From RGIG8775 sp045128735 (GTDB taxonomy: Bacteria > Bacillota > Clostridia > Oscillospirales > CAG-272): DNA of 16,075 nucleotides. The stretch's first letter is position 1; each line of letters opens with the position of its first letter. Positions 7,654 through 14,170 of the stretch are shown one piece after another. The notes beneath the pieces are model-generated. The model saw only the letters and a list, made by a program, of their open reading frames with translations. It had not been told where the DNA came from and searched no databases. The position numbers and the translations under genes are program-made. The stretch is from NCBI GenBank assembly GCA_045128735.1, contig JBGVRT010000050.1, forward strand, positions 1 to 16,075, written 5' to 3'.

Positions 7654-7682
7654 ATTTTACCACAAAACTCCAAGACTGTCAA
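7654..7682 (-). promoter_or_regulatory. Promoter of the radC operon
   Basis: On the minus strand a perfect TTGACA (7677-7682) and TAAAAT (7654-7659) are 17 bp apart. Transcription should begin near 7647, about 24 nt before the TTG start codon of radC. Confidence 0.8.
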
Positions 7683-7808
7683 CATTCTTTGCCTTATTCG
7701 ACCCAATCCAAGAAAATTTTGTTTCAAAAATATTCAAATTTGTCTGCTAAACTTTTACTGTAATCATATACGCCTTATGGTTCACACAATATCAAAAAGA
7801 GGTGCAAA

Positions 7809-8390
7809 ATGCAAATATACGGATACGTGAGAGTTTCATCACAAGACCAGAACGAAGAACGGCAAATGGTGGAAATGCGCAAGATAGGAGTAGACGACGA
7901 GCACATTTTCAAGGACAAGCAATCGGGCAAAGATTTTAACCGTCCAAATTACAAAAAATTAGTAGACAAGTTAAAAAAAGGCGACCTTTTGTATATAATG
8001 AGCATAGACCGTCTGGGCAGAAATTACGAGGAGATACAGGAGCAATGGCGTTTTTTGACCCGTGAAAAACAGGTTGACGTTGCCATACTCGATATGCCGC
8101 TACTCGACACGCGCAACGGAAAAGACCTTATGGGCACTTTTTTGGCAGACATCGTACTGCAGGTGCTCTCCTTTGTGGCGCAAAACGAGCGTGAAAACAT
8201 ACGCTCCAGACAGGCTCAAGGTATAGCCGTAGCAAGGGAAAACGGAGTGCGTTTCGGTCGTCCCTCCTTCGAATTGCCCGACAATTTTTATGAGGTTGCC
8301 GAGATGTGGCGCAATAAGAGGATATCGGCTACCAAAGCTGCAAAGCTATGCGGAATGGGGCTTTCGACGTTCTACAACAAGGTGAAATAG
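7809..8390 (+). CDS. Small serine recombinase (resolvase/DNA invertase family)
   Basis: The 193-residue protein has the full resolvase/invertase architecture. The catalytic serine is S10 in YGYVRVSS with R8 beside it; R45 follows in SGKDFNRP, and R68 and R71 in SIDRLGRN. A long E helix runs through residues 112-140 (QNERENIRSRQAQG), then the GRP hinge at 150-152, and a C-terminal helix-turn-helix at 170-193 (RISATKAAKLCGMGLSTFYNK). Such enzymes cut and rejoin two short dimer-bound sites, inverting or excising the DNA between them. AGAGGTG precedes the ATG. No transposase or paired recombination sites are evident, so whether it acts on nearby DNA or serves elsewhere is unknown. It lies upstream of the SipW-type cluster in the same orientation with no clear terminator between. 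Confidence 0.93.
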   Translation: MQIYGYVRVSSQDQNEERQMVEMRKIGVDDEHIFKDKQSGKDFNRPNYKKLVDKLKKGDLLYIMSIDRLGRNYEEIQEQWRFLTREKQVDVAILDMPLLDTRNGKDLMGTFLADIVLQVLSFVAQNERENIRSRQAQGIAVARENGVRFGRPSFELPDNFYEVAEMWRNKRISATKAAKLCGMGLSTFYNKVK

Positions 8391-8525
8391 TCAAAAATTA
8401 GCCTGTTTTTTGCTTTGGTGTAGCTTTTTCACTCAAAAAATAAACATAAAGTGTTCAAATTGGAAAATTATTTTGTAAAAAACAACAAAAAAGCCGTCTG
8501 ACGTTTGTAAATTATTAAAAAATTG

Positions 8526-8554
8526 TTGACATATTCGCCATAGTATGCTATAAT
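8526..8554 (+). promoter_or_regulatory. Strong promoter of the SipW/TasA-type cluster
   Basis: A perfect TTGACA (8526-8531) and perfect TATAAT (8549-8554) are separated by 17 bp. Transcription should begin near 8561, leaving about 110 nt of untranslated leader before ATG 8671. The leader holds an AGGTAGGAG motif (about 8594) without a usable start codon and only weak potential hairpins. A consensus promoter suggests the locus is strongly expressed unless repressed. Confidence 0.85.
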
Positions 8555-8670
8555 TGTCTTACTTTGAACTTTTATATTATTATGTAAATTTTTAGGTAGG
8601 AGCGACACTTCTCTCTGCAAATTCCATAAAAGTACACCTTTAGAGAAAAATACCAATGGAGGTTAGTCAA

Positions 8671-9579
8671 ATGGATGGACATGAAGAAATAAAAAAAGAC
8701 TCGCGTTCCGGTTCAAAATTCAGACGGACGTTGATCGTAATTCTTCTCGTTATTCTCATTATCCTGATACTTCTACTCATCAGACGATGCACCGCGGCAC
8801 TTGACCCGCTGTATACCGACAGCGACAAGGTAACCGATAACCAGATAGGCAGAGACCCAGGCGGCATAGGTACGGTCGATACAGATCCCCCCTCGCCTCC
8901 CGTAACCGAGCCTGATCCTCCCGTAACCACCGAGCCCGACGACACTACCGACGAGCCCGATGATCCATACATACCGCCCGCTGACACCACTACTGGCGAC
9001 AGCGAATTTCCCGACGACCCATATGTACCGCCCGAAACGTCTAAGCCAAGTGATACAACTAAGCCGAGCGATACTACCAAGCCCGATGACACCACCAAAC
9101 CCGAGGATACCACAGAGCCGTCAAAGGACATTACTCTCGGAAAATTCTTTGGTCTTATCGACGTTGACAAGGATGAGTTTGCAACCGAGGATTGGACTCC
9201 GGGTTCAAAGGAAACTATCGGTTACATTATTTCGGGAGAATACAACAAGGACAGAACCCTGTTCTTTACCTTGAATATCAAATCGGACCAGACCCCCGCG
9301 GACGACCACGTTGATAACGAAGCAAAACTTTCTGACGTGCTCACCGTAACAATTAAATACTACGACTTTAAGAGAACCGAGGAGACAAAGAATATTCCGC
9401 CCGTATTTACAAAAACGGGGACCTTTACCGAGATAGCAGCGCTTGGTGCAATAGAAATCGGCACACTGTACAAGGACAAGGACGGAACATGCGAGCTTGA
9501 GGTGGTTATGAACACCGACGCGGGTAACGAATACGCCTTTGCAAAACTTGACGCTGAATTTTTGTGGTCAGCTGAATAA
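8671..9579 (+). CDS. Membrane-anchored TasA/camelysin-like surface protein
   Basis: The 302-residue protein has a basic N-terminus, one very hydrophobic segment (about residues 20-37, rich in I/L/V) ending in IRRCTA, a Pro/Thr/Asp-rich linker (about 70-150) with repeated KPSDTT-type units and two DDPYIPP/DDPYVPP motifs, and a folded C-terminal domain. That domain (WTPGSKETIGYIISGEYN..., ending GNEYAFAKLDAEF) resembles the beta-sandwich of TasA/camelysin proteins, where a W-x-P-G stretch and a GN-x-Y motif recur; this is judged by eye. The leader is a signal anchor without a clear cleavage site, so the ectodomain is probably held at the membrane on a stalk. I choose ATG 8671, 8 nt after GGAGG, over ATG 8656, which overlaps that site. 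First gene of the cluster. Confidence 0.7.
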   Translation: MDGHEEIKKDSRSGSKFRRTLIVILLVILIILILLLIRRCTAALDPLYTDSDKVTDNQIGRDPGGIGTVDTDPPSPPVTEPDPPVTTEPDDTTDEPDDPYIPPADTTTGDSEFPDDPYVPPETSKPSDTTKPSDTTKPDDTTKPEDTTEPSKDITLGKFFGLIDVDKDEFATEDWTPGSKETIGYIISGEYNKDRTLFFTLNIKSDQTPADDHVDNEAKLSDVLTVTIKYYDFKRTEETKNIPPVFTKTGTFTEIAALGAIEIGTLYKDKDGTCELEVVMNTDAGNEYAFAKLDAEFLWSAE

Positions 9580-9600
9580 TCAAGGAAAGGAAGCAAGATT

Positions 9601-10293
9601 ATGAATACAAGCGTAAATCAGAATAAAACAATACGCAGACTCAACATTGAGATTGCAATAATAATCGTCCTTGTTATCTGTCTCTGCATCACGTCCTTGG
9701 CATTGGCACTCCCAACCGCAAGCGCAACGCAAACGTTTACCACGGGTGGCGTTAACATCATTCTCAACGGCGGACAACAGATAATCACCGACGGTGATGA
9801 AGCAATCGCCCCCGGAAAAACCGTAACAAAAACCTTTACACTCGAAAACGCAAGTACATACAGTGTATATTGCAGACTCTATTTCACCAACATCAAGGGT
9901 AACCTTATGAACACTATAACGGTAAAGATAACCGACCCCGAAACGGGAACGGTACTCTACAATGACCTTATGGTAAATCTGACACGCGAAAATATCGCAA
10001 AGCTCGAGCCTCTTAGCAATGTAATCCCTTTCAAACTTGAAAAAAGCACAATACACACCTACGAAATTTCGTTTTCAATGCCTTTGAATTCGGACATTAC
10101 GCTTATGGGCACTGCAGGCAACTTTGACTTCCACGTCGAAGCAGTTCAGGCTGACAACAATGACAATATGGAATTTAACGACAGCACCGATACGATTGAT
10201 ATCGATGAAGCTGAAATTCCCGAAACTGACGACAGCACCGTCGAATCCGACACAACAGAACAAACAGAATCCCAAAATAACCAGACGAACTAA
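9601..10293 (+). CDS. Secreted TasA/camelysin-like protein (probable SipW-type substrate)
   Basis: The 230-residue protein begins with a signal peptide: RR at 12-13, a hydrophobic core at about 16-36 and a likely cleavage after PTASA (residue 42). The mature part opens TQTFTTGGVNIIL, like the first strand of TasA/camelysin proteins, followed by EAIAPGKTVTKTFTLEN, matching the PG-anchored strand of that fold, and ends its folded part near GNFDFHVEAVQA (173-184). The last ~45 residues form an acidic Asp/Glu/Thr tail. TasA-like proteins polymerise into extracellular biofilm fibres after SipW processing; camelysins are surface metalloproteases, but no zinc motif is seen here. It sits 21 nt after the anchored protein and 36 nt before the signal peptidase, which fits a substrate and enzyme pair. 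AGGAAAGGAAG precedes ATG. Confidence 0.72.
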   Translation: MNTSVNQNKTIRRLNIEIAIIIVLVICLCITSLALALPTASATQTFTTGGVNIILNGGQQIITDGDEAIAPGKTVTKTFTLENASTYSVYCRLYFTNIKGNLMNTITVKITDPETGTVLYNDLMVNLTRENIAKLEPLSNVIPFKLEKSTIHTYEISFSMPLNSDITLMGTAGNFDFHVEAVQADNNDNMEFNDSTDTIDIDEAEIPETDDSTVESDTTEQTESQNNQTN

Positions 10294-10329
10294 AGCCCCA
10301 CATAAATTTTATATTATACGGAGTTTAAC

Positions 10330-11067
10330 ATGAAAGAAAATTCAACTGTCAAAAAAGTTCTCGACATCGCCGGACGCGTATTCGTCTGGTTTATGGTTGC
10401 TCTTGCTGTTTTTATGATGATCTTTACAATTCTCTCTGCCACCACGGTAAACAAGCAGGATAAGAGCATTTTCGGTATTAAGGCATTCATAGTACTTTCC
10501 GACTCTATGGCGGCAACCGACTTCGATGCGGGTGACCTTATCTTCTCTGTAGGCTGCAAGCCCGAAAAGCTTGAGGCAGGCGATATTATCACCTTCCAGT
10601 CGCAGAACAGCGACAGCTACGGCGAGGTCATCACCCATAAAATCAGAAAATTGACCACCACCGAAGACGGACTTCCCGGTTTTATCACCTACGGTACAAC
10701 CACCGACAGCGATGACGAGTCTATCGTTCCCTACGCTTTTGTTATGGGTAAGTACATAGGCAAAGTGCCCAACCTCGGTCACTTTATGAACTTCCTTAAG
10801 ACCACACCCGGTTATATCATTTGCATTCTTCTTCCCTTCCTCGCTCTTATTCTCTTCCAGGGCATTAACTGTATTAAGCTCTTCAAGAAGTACAAGAGTG
10901 AACAGCTTGAGGAAATGAATGCAGAACGCGCAAAGATTGAAGCGGAGCGCGCTGAGGCACAGAAGATGATGCAGGAGCTTCTCGCCCTCAAGCAACAGCT
11001 TGCAGGTCAAGGCACTCCCCCCGCAGAAACTTCCGCACCTACAGATAATAACAATTCAGAAAACTGA
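10330..11067 (+). CDS. SipW-type (ER-like) signal peptidase I with coiled-coil tail
   Basis: The 245-residue protein has an N-terminal membrane helix (about 15-36), a catalytic domain on the outer face, a second helix (about 161-183), and a cytoplasmic extension. The nucleophile is S59 in VLSDSM; the general base is a histidine (H103 in VITHKI) rather than the lysine of ordinary bacterial enzymes, and aspartates follow at 126-129. This is the SipW/ER-type class, which processes TasA-like proteins. After the second helix comes an unusual charged heptad-like stretch (about 186-225: KKYKSEQLEEMNAERAK...) predicted to be coiled coil, then a Pro/Thr/Asn tail. ACGGAG lies 6 nt before ATG. Its position between two candidate substrate genes supports a dedicated enzyme. 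Confidence 0.9.
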   Translation: MKENSTVKKVLDIAGRVFVWFMVALAVFMMIFTILSATTVNKQDKSIFGIKAFIVLSDSMAATDFDAGDLIFSVGCKPEKLEAGDIITFQSQNSDSYGEVITHKIRKLTTTEDGLPGFITYGTTTDSDDESIVPYAFVMGKYIGKVPNLGHFMNFLKTTPGYIICILLPFLALILFQGINCIKLFKKYKSEQLEEMNAERAKIEAERAEAQKMMQELLALKQQLAGQGTPPAETSAPTDNNNSEN

Positions 11068-11423
11068 TTTTTTGCCCCTCACTTACAAGTGAGGGGTGAT
11101 CAAAGGGCATAATTCATACATAATATTTGTAAGTCTTGTGCTTTTTGATCACCGAGTATAAAACTCGACAAAACCGTACAAATGTAAAAAAAGGAGTAAA
11201 GTCAGTAAAAAGGAGCATTTGTATGGCATAACACACGGCAGGCGAATGATCTTTCCATTTCGCCTCTGTGCCCAAAAGCGCAGCACGGGATTTCAAGGCA
11301 TTTTACCCGACAGCGTTATACCAAATGCCTATTCTAAAACCAAACGGTTATTCAATCAAAGCAGTAGGTCTTACGCATCTTGTGCTTTGGTTGCTACTCC
11401 TAAAAAGAAAGGAGCAGGATATT
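11068..11423 (+). promoter_or_regulatory. Structured 356-nt leader/intergenic region with serial hairpins
   Basis: No convincing gene lies here, though two frames stay open across its right half. Potential stems follow one another: CCCCTCACT/AGTGAGGGG (11075-11096), GGTGATCAAA/TTTGATCACC (11095-11104 with 11144-11153), CGAGT/ACTCG (11153-11167), AGGCGAA/TTCGCCT (11240-11265), AGGCATTT/AAATGCCT (11296-11330), a 10-bp stem with one G-U pair (11354-11363 with 11383-11392), and CTCCT/AGGAG (11397-11414), the last covering the ribosome binding site of the next gene. The first hairpin lacks a following T-run, so it is not a standard terminator. I recognise no known riboswitch family. A weak TATAAA (11157) has no good -35. 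Confidence 0.55.
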
Positions 11424-12290
11424 ATGGAAAACAACAAAAAGCTTACAGATAAATCGTTTCACAAGCTGATGTTTTCATCTATAGCAAGCATAGTTGTTTG
11501 TATGATATGCCTTGCGTCTATGACCTGGGCGTGGTTTTCCACTTCCGTGGGAAGCGGCGGCTCTATTATCGCGGCTGCATCCTATGAAGCGCACGTGCAA
11601 ACCGACGATGCAAGTGTACAGGCACTTTACGGTACCGAGAATCAGTACGTTCTCGGCGTTGGATCATATTACTTTACCGTTACACAAAGCGGCACCTCTG
11701 AAGAGGGATATTGCGTCGTTATCGTCTACGATATGGAAGAAAACGTGGTAAACAAATACTACGCAGGAAGATTTGGCAATAGCAGTCCCTTGAACATAAG
11801 CCTTGCGGTCACCCCAATTGAGGGACACGACGTAAGAGCACTCGTTAAAATTGCTCCCGTTTGGGGCTACTACTCGGGCAGTCTTGAGCCTCTGCCTTTA
11901 GACGGTGTCATAGAGAGCTTCTCGATTGGTGAAATAATTGAGGAACAGCCCGCGGAAACAACCGCGCCTACGCCTGAAACCACAACGCCCACTGACAGCG
12001 AACCTACAGAAACCGAACCTACAGAAACCGAGCCTACAGAGACCGAGCCTACGGAAACCGAGCCTACGGAAACCGAGCCTGTAGAAACCGAACCCGTAGA
12101 AACCGAGCCTGCGGAAAGCGAAGCAACGGAAAGCAAAGCTCCCGACAGTGAACCTGTTGATGATGAGCCTACAGACAGTAACGCTACGGAAACACCTATA
12201 GAGACACCTACGGAAACTCCCACGGAGACATCTACGGAGACACCTACGGAGACACCTACGGAAACTCCCACGGAGACACCTACAGAATAA
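11424..12290 (+). CDS. Surface protein with SipW-type leader and PTETE/ETPT repeat tail
   Basis: The 288-residue protein starts with a basic stretch, a hydrophobic segment (about 14-33) and SMTWAWFSTSV at 32-42, the W/Y-A-W-F pattern typical of SipW-dependent leaders. A compact domain follows (about 45-170; SYYFTVTQSGTSEEGYCVVIVYD, LNISLAVTPIEGHDVRALVKIAPVWGY), probably beta-rich and of no family I recognise. From residue 194 to the end it is low-complexity: five PTETE, two PVETE, degenerate copies, then ETPT units up to the last codon. No sortase motif or second membrane span is present, so attachment would need its own leader, binding, or assembly with the TasA-like partners. I choose ATG 11424, 9 nt after AAAGGAG; an upstream GTG at 11268 in frame has no binding site and would bury the leader. 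Confidence 0.8.
   Translation: MENNKKLTDKSFHKLMFSSIASIVVCMICLASMTWAWFSTSVGSGGSIIAAASYEAHVQTDDASVQALYGTENQYVLGVGSYYFTVTQSGTSEEGYCVVIVYDMEENVVNKYYAGRFGNSSPLNISLAVTPIEGHDVRALVKIAPVWGYYSGSLEPLPLDGVIESFSIGEIIEEQPAETTAPTPETTTPTDSEPTETEPTETEPTETEPTETEPTETEPVETEPVETEPAESEATESKAPDSEPVDDEPTDSNATETPIETPTETPTETSTETPTETPTETPTETPTE
12003..12287 (+). repeat. In-frame coding minisatellite (15-bp and 12-bp units)
   Basis: Bases 12003-12107 hold seven near-identical 15-bp units encoding PTETE or PVETE; degenerate copies follow to about 12137. Bases 12183-12287 hold 12-bp units encoding ETPT. Both unit lengths are multiples of three, so gain or loss of units changes tail length without shifting the frame. Confidence 0.9.
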
Positions 12291-12294
12291 CATT

Positions 12295-12330
12295 AAAGGA
12301 ACTGCTTCATTAAAAGCGCAGTTCCTTTCT
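12295..12330 (+). terminator. Terminator closing the SipW/TasA-type cluster
   Basis: AAAGGAACTGC (12295-12305) pairs with GCAGTTCCTTT (12318-12328), with inner GCTT/AAGC pairing, and is followed by a T-rich stretch. It starts 4 nt after the stop codon of the repeat-tail protein. Confidence 0.88.
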
Positions 12331-12369
12331 TATTTTGATTCAGATAAATTGGTATTTTCGATTGTGCCC

Positions 12370-12398
12370 TTGAAATATTCATTATTTTATGATAGAAT
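12370..12398 (+). promoter_or_regulatory. Promoter of the Nim-like gene
   Basis: TTGAAA (12370-12375) and TAGAAT (12393-12398) are 17 bp apart. The predicted start is near 12405, shortly before the GGAGG that serves ATG 12428. Confidence 0.7.
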
Positions 12399-12427
12399 TA
12401 TGTCAGAATATAAAGCGGAGGTTTGAT

Positions 12428-12904
12428 ATGTTCAGAGAGCTTATGAGAAAAAAGAGAGAAATATCGCGCGTCGAGTGTATTGAAGTGCTTAAAGCCGAGA
12501 CACGCGGCGTGCTTTCGGTCATCGGTGACGGCGGATATCCGTATGGAACGCCTATGAATCACTATTACAACGAGGACGACGGCTGCGTTTATTTTCATTG
12601 CGGAAGGCAGGGACATCGCCTTGATTCGCTGAAAAAGGACTGCAAAGCGTCTTTTTGCGTTTACGACGAAGGTTACCGCAACGAGGGCGAATGGGCGCTG
12701 AACGTAAAAAGTGTTATAATTTTTGGCAAGATGGAGATAATCGACGACATTGAAGAGGTCAAAAAAATTGCCCTTCCACTCTGCGAAAAATTTACACAAG
12801 ATAAGGATTATATAAAAAAGGAAATAGCCGCGCACGCTGCCGCAACGATTATTCTCAAGCTCACCCCCGAGCACATCTGCGGCAAGCTTGTAAACGAGTC
12901 ATAG
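12428..12904 (+). CDS. Pyridoxamine 5'-phosphate oxidase-like flavoprotein (NimA-like)
   Basis: The 158-residue protein has the split-barrel flavin-binding fold of the Nim / PNPOx-like group: an opening MFRELMRKKREIS, the strand GVLSVIGDGGYPYGTPMNHYY, then VYFHCGRQGHRLDSLKKDCKASFCVYDE, which carries the usual FHxGxxGxRLDxL motif for FMN phosphate binding. Relatives reduce nitroimidazoles or bind FMN or haem; in anaerobes the family is common and does not by itself mean drug resistance. I choose ATG 12428 because GCGGAGG lies 6 nt upstream; the longer in-frame start at 12389 would lie inside the promoter. It is monocistronic, with a promoter of its own and no terminator visible before the next gene. 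Confidence 0.85.
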   Translation: MFRELMRKKREISRVECIEVLKAETRGVLSVIGDGGYPYGTPMNHYYNEDDGCVYFHCGRQGHRLDSLKKDCKASFCVYDEGYRNEGEWALNVKSVIIFGKMEIIDDIEEVKKIALPLCEKFTQDKDYIKKEIAAHAAATIILKLTPEHICGKLVNES

Positions 12905-12928
12905 TAAGATATCTAAAAAATAAAGTAA

Positions 12929-12982
12929 GATTTTCTCTACAAAAAACAGCGGAATTGCGGTAAAATTCAAGTGTAGAAAATC
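12929..12982 (+). promoter_or_regulatory. Inverted repeat around a weak promoter (candidate operator)
   Basis: GATTTTCTCTACA (12929-12941) and TGTAGAAAATC (12972-12982) are inverted copies apart from a 2-nt insertion. A TAAAAT -10 (12961-12966) lies between them, with only a poor -35 (TACAAA, 12938-12943) that the left arm overlaps. The arm centres are about 42 bp apart, near four helical turns. This would suit a regulator of the downstream sugar operon, but the arms could also form an RNA hairpin. Confidence 0.4.
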
Positions 12983-12997
12983 AAAAAGGAGAAGGCT

Positions 12998-14158
12998 ATG
13001 AAGGTTACTGACGTAAAATGTTTCACGGTCGATTGCTTCCGTACGAATTGGGTGTTTGTAAAGGTATACACCGACGAGGGGATTGACGGCGTTGGCGAGG
13101 CAACTCTCGAATACAAAGAAAAAGCGCTTATCGGCGCGGTTGAACACATCAAGGAGTATCTTGTGGGCAAGAATCCTCTTGACATTGAAAAGCACTTTCA
13201 CGACATTTACCGCGACGCTTATTGGCGCGGCGGTGCGGTGCTTATGAGCGCGCTTTCGGCTGTTGAGTGCGCCCTTTGGGATATTCTCGGAAAGAGTTTG
13301 AAGGTTCCCGTTTATCAGCTCCTTGGCGGCAAGGTGAACGAAAAAGTAAGAATTTACGTAAACGGTTGGTTTGCAGGAGCGAAAACTCCCGCCGAGTTCG
13401 GTGAAAAGGCGAAAATCGCTGTACAGCGCGGAGTCACCGCAATGAAGTGGGATCCCTTCGGAAAGTCATATCTTGAAATATCCAACAAGGACCTTAACAC
13501 CGCCCTTGAATGTGTTGGCGCGGTGCGCGATGCTGTGGGCAAGGACGTAGACCTGCTTATCGAAGGTCACGGACGCTTCAACGTTCCCACGGGAATAAAA
13601 ATCGCCAAAGAGCTGGAGCAGTTTTCGCCTATGTTCTTTGAGGAGCCTACTCCCCCTGACAACTTAGAGGCACTCAAGGCAGTACGCGACAAGTCACCCG
13701 TTGCTATATCGGCAGGTGAAAGACTTTACACGCTCAAGTCATACAAGGATCTTTTCGAAATGCGCGCGGCAGACTATATTCAGCCCGACATTTCCCACGC
13801 AGGCGGTATAATGGAGCTTAAGAAAATTGCGGCGGTTGCCGAAGCTTACTATATCCCCTTTGCGCCCCACAATCCATCGGGACCCGTGGCAAACGCGGCT
13901 ACGCTCCAGCTTGCGGCTTGCTGTCCTAACTTCTCAATTCTCGAGATAATGTACAGCGACGTAGAGTGGCGCAAGGACGTTACAAACGAAAAGCTTGAAT
14001 ACGCCGACGGCTACATAACCATTCCCGACAAACCCGGACTTGGCATTGGGATAAACGAGGAGGAGTGTCTCAAGCACCCCTACAAGCCCCACACGCTCCG
14101 CCACTACACGGGTGCTTTGACAGACATCAGACCTGCAAAAACAGAATTTTATTTCTAA
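12998..14158 (+). CDS. Enolase-superfamily acid-sugar dehydratase (galactonate dehydratase-like)
   Basis: The 386-residue protein is of the mandelate racemase/muconate lactonizing type: an N-terminal capping domain (MKVTDVKCFTVDCF..., DAYWRGGAVLMSALSAVECALWDI) and a barrel bearing the metal ligands E189 (LLIEGHGRF), E215 (FFEEP) and E241 (ISAGERL). H191 beside the first ligand and H291 (PHNPSGP), with D264 (QPDISHAGG), match the two-histidine pattern of D-galactonate dehydratase. It would dehydrate a sugar acid to a 2-keto-3-deoxy acid, in the cytoplasm. The first ligand is Glu where DgoD has Asp, so the exact sugar acid may differ. AAGGAG precedes ATG by about 8 nt. It leads an operon with GH16 and SDR genes, 12 nt before the GH16 gene. 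Confidence 0.85.
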   Translation: MKVTDVKCFTVDCFRTNWVFVKVYTDEGIDGVGEATLEYKEKALIGAVEHIKEYLVGKNPLDIEKHFHDIYRDAYWRGGAVLMSALSAVECALWDILGKSLKVPVYQLLGGKVNEKVRIYVNGWFAGAKTPAEFGEKAKIAVQRGVTAMKWDPFGKSYLEISNKDLNTALECVGAVRDAVGKDVDLLIEGHGRFNVPTGIKIAKELEQFSPMFFEEPTPPDNLEALKAVRDKSPVAISAGERLYTLKSYKDLFEMRAADYIQPDISHAGGIMELKKIAAVAEAYYIPFAPHNPSGPVANAATLQLAACCPNFSILEIMYSDVEWRKDVTNEKLEYADGYITIPDKPGLGIGINEEECLKHPYKPHTLRHYTGALTDIRPAKTEFYF

Positions 14159-14170
14159 AGGAGAACCGAA

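Noticed and set aside
7720..7808. Promoter of the serine recombinase
   Set aside because: Several TA-rich hexamers exist but none with an acceptable -35 at 16-18 bp; left unassigned.
8391..8655. Inverted recombination sites flanking the cluster promoter
   Set aside because: Only a short direct repeat (AATTGT at 8521 and 8553) and shared TTCAAATT words were seen, no inverted pair of invertase-site length.
11075..11096. Intrinsic terminator after the signal peptidase gene
   Set aside because: The stem is strong, but no T-run follows on the plus strand; the T-run lies before it. Kept as part of the structured region.
11219..11452. Open frames across the leader (77 residues from TTG 11219; a 52-residue upstream extension from GTG 11268)
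   Set aside because: The first has a poorly spaced ribosome site, rare codons and overlaps the real gene in another frame; the second would bury the SipW-type leader and has no ribosome site. Pairing potential explains the region better.
12003..12287. Tandem repeats as a CRISPR array
   Set aside because: Units of 12-15 bp without spacers, in frame and encoding a Thr/Glu/Pro tail.
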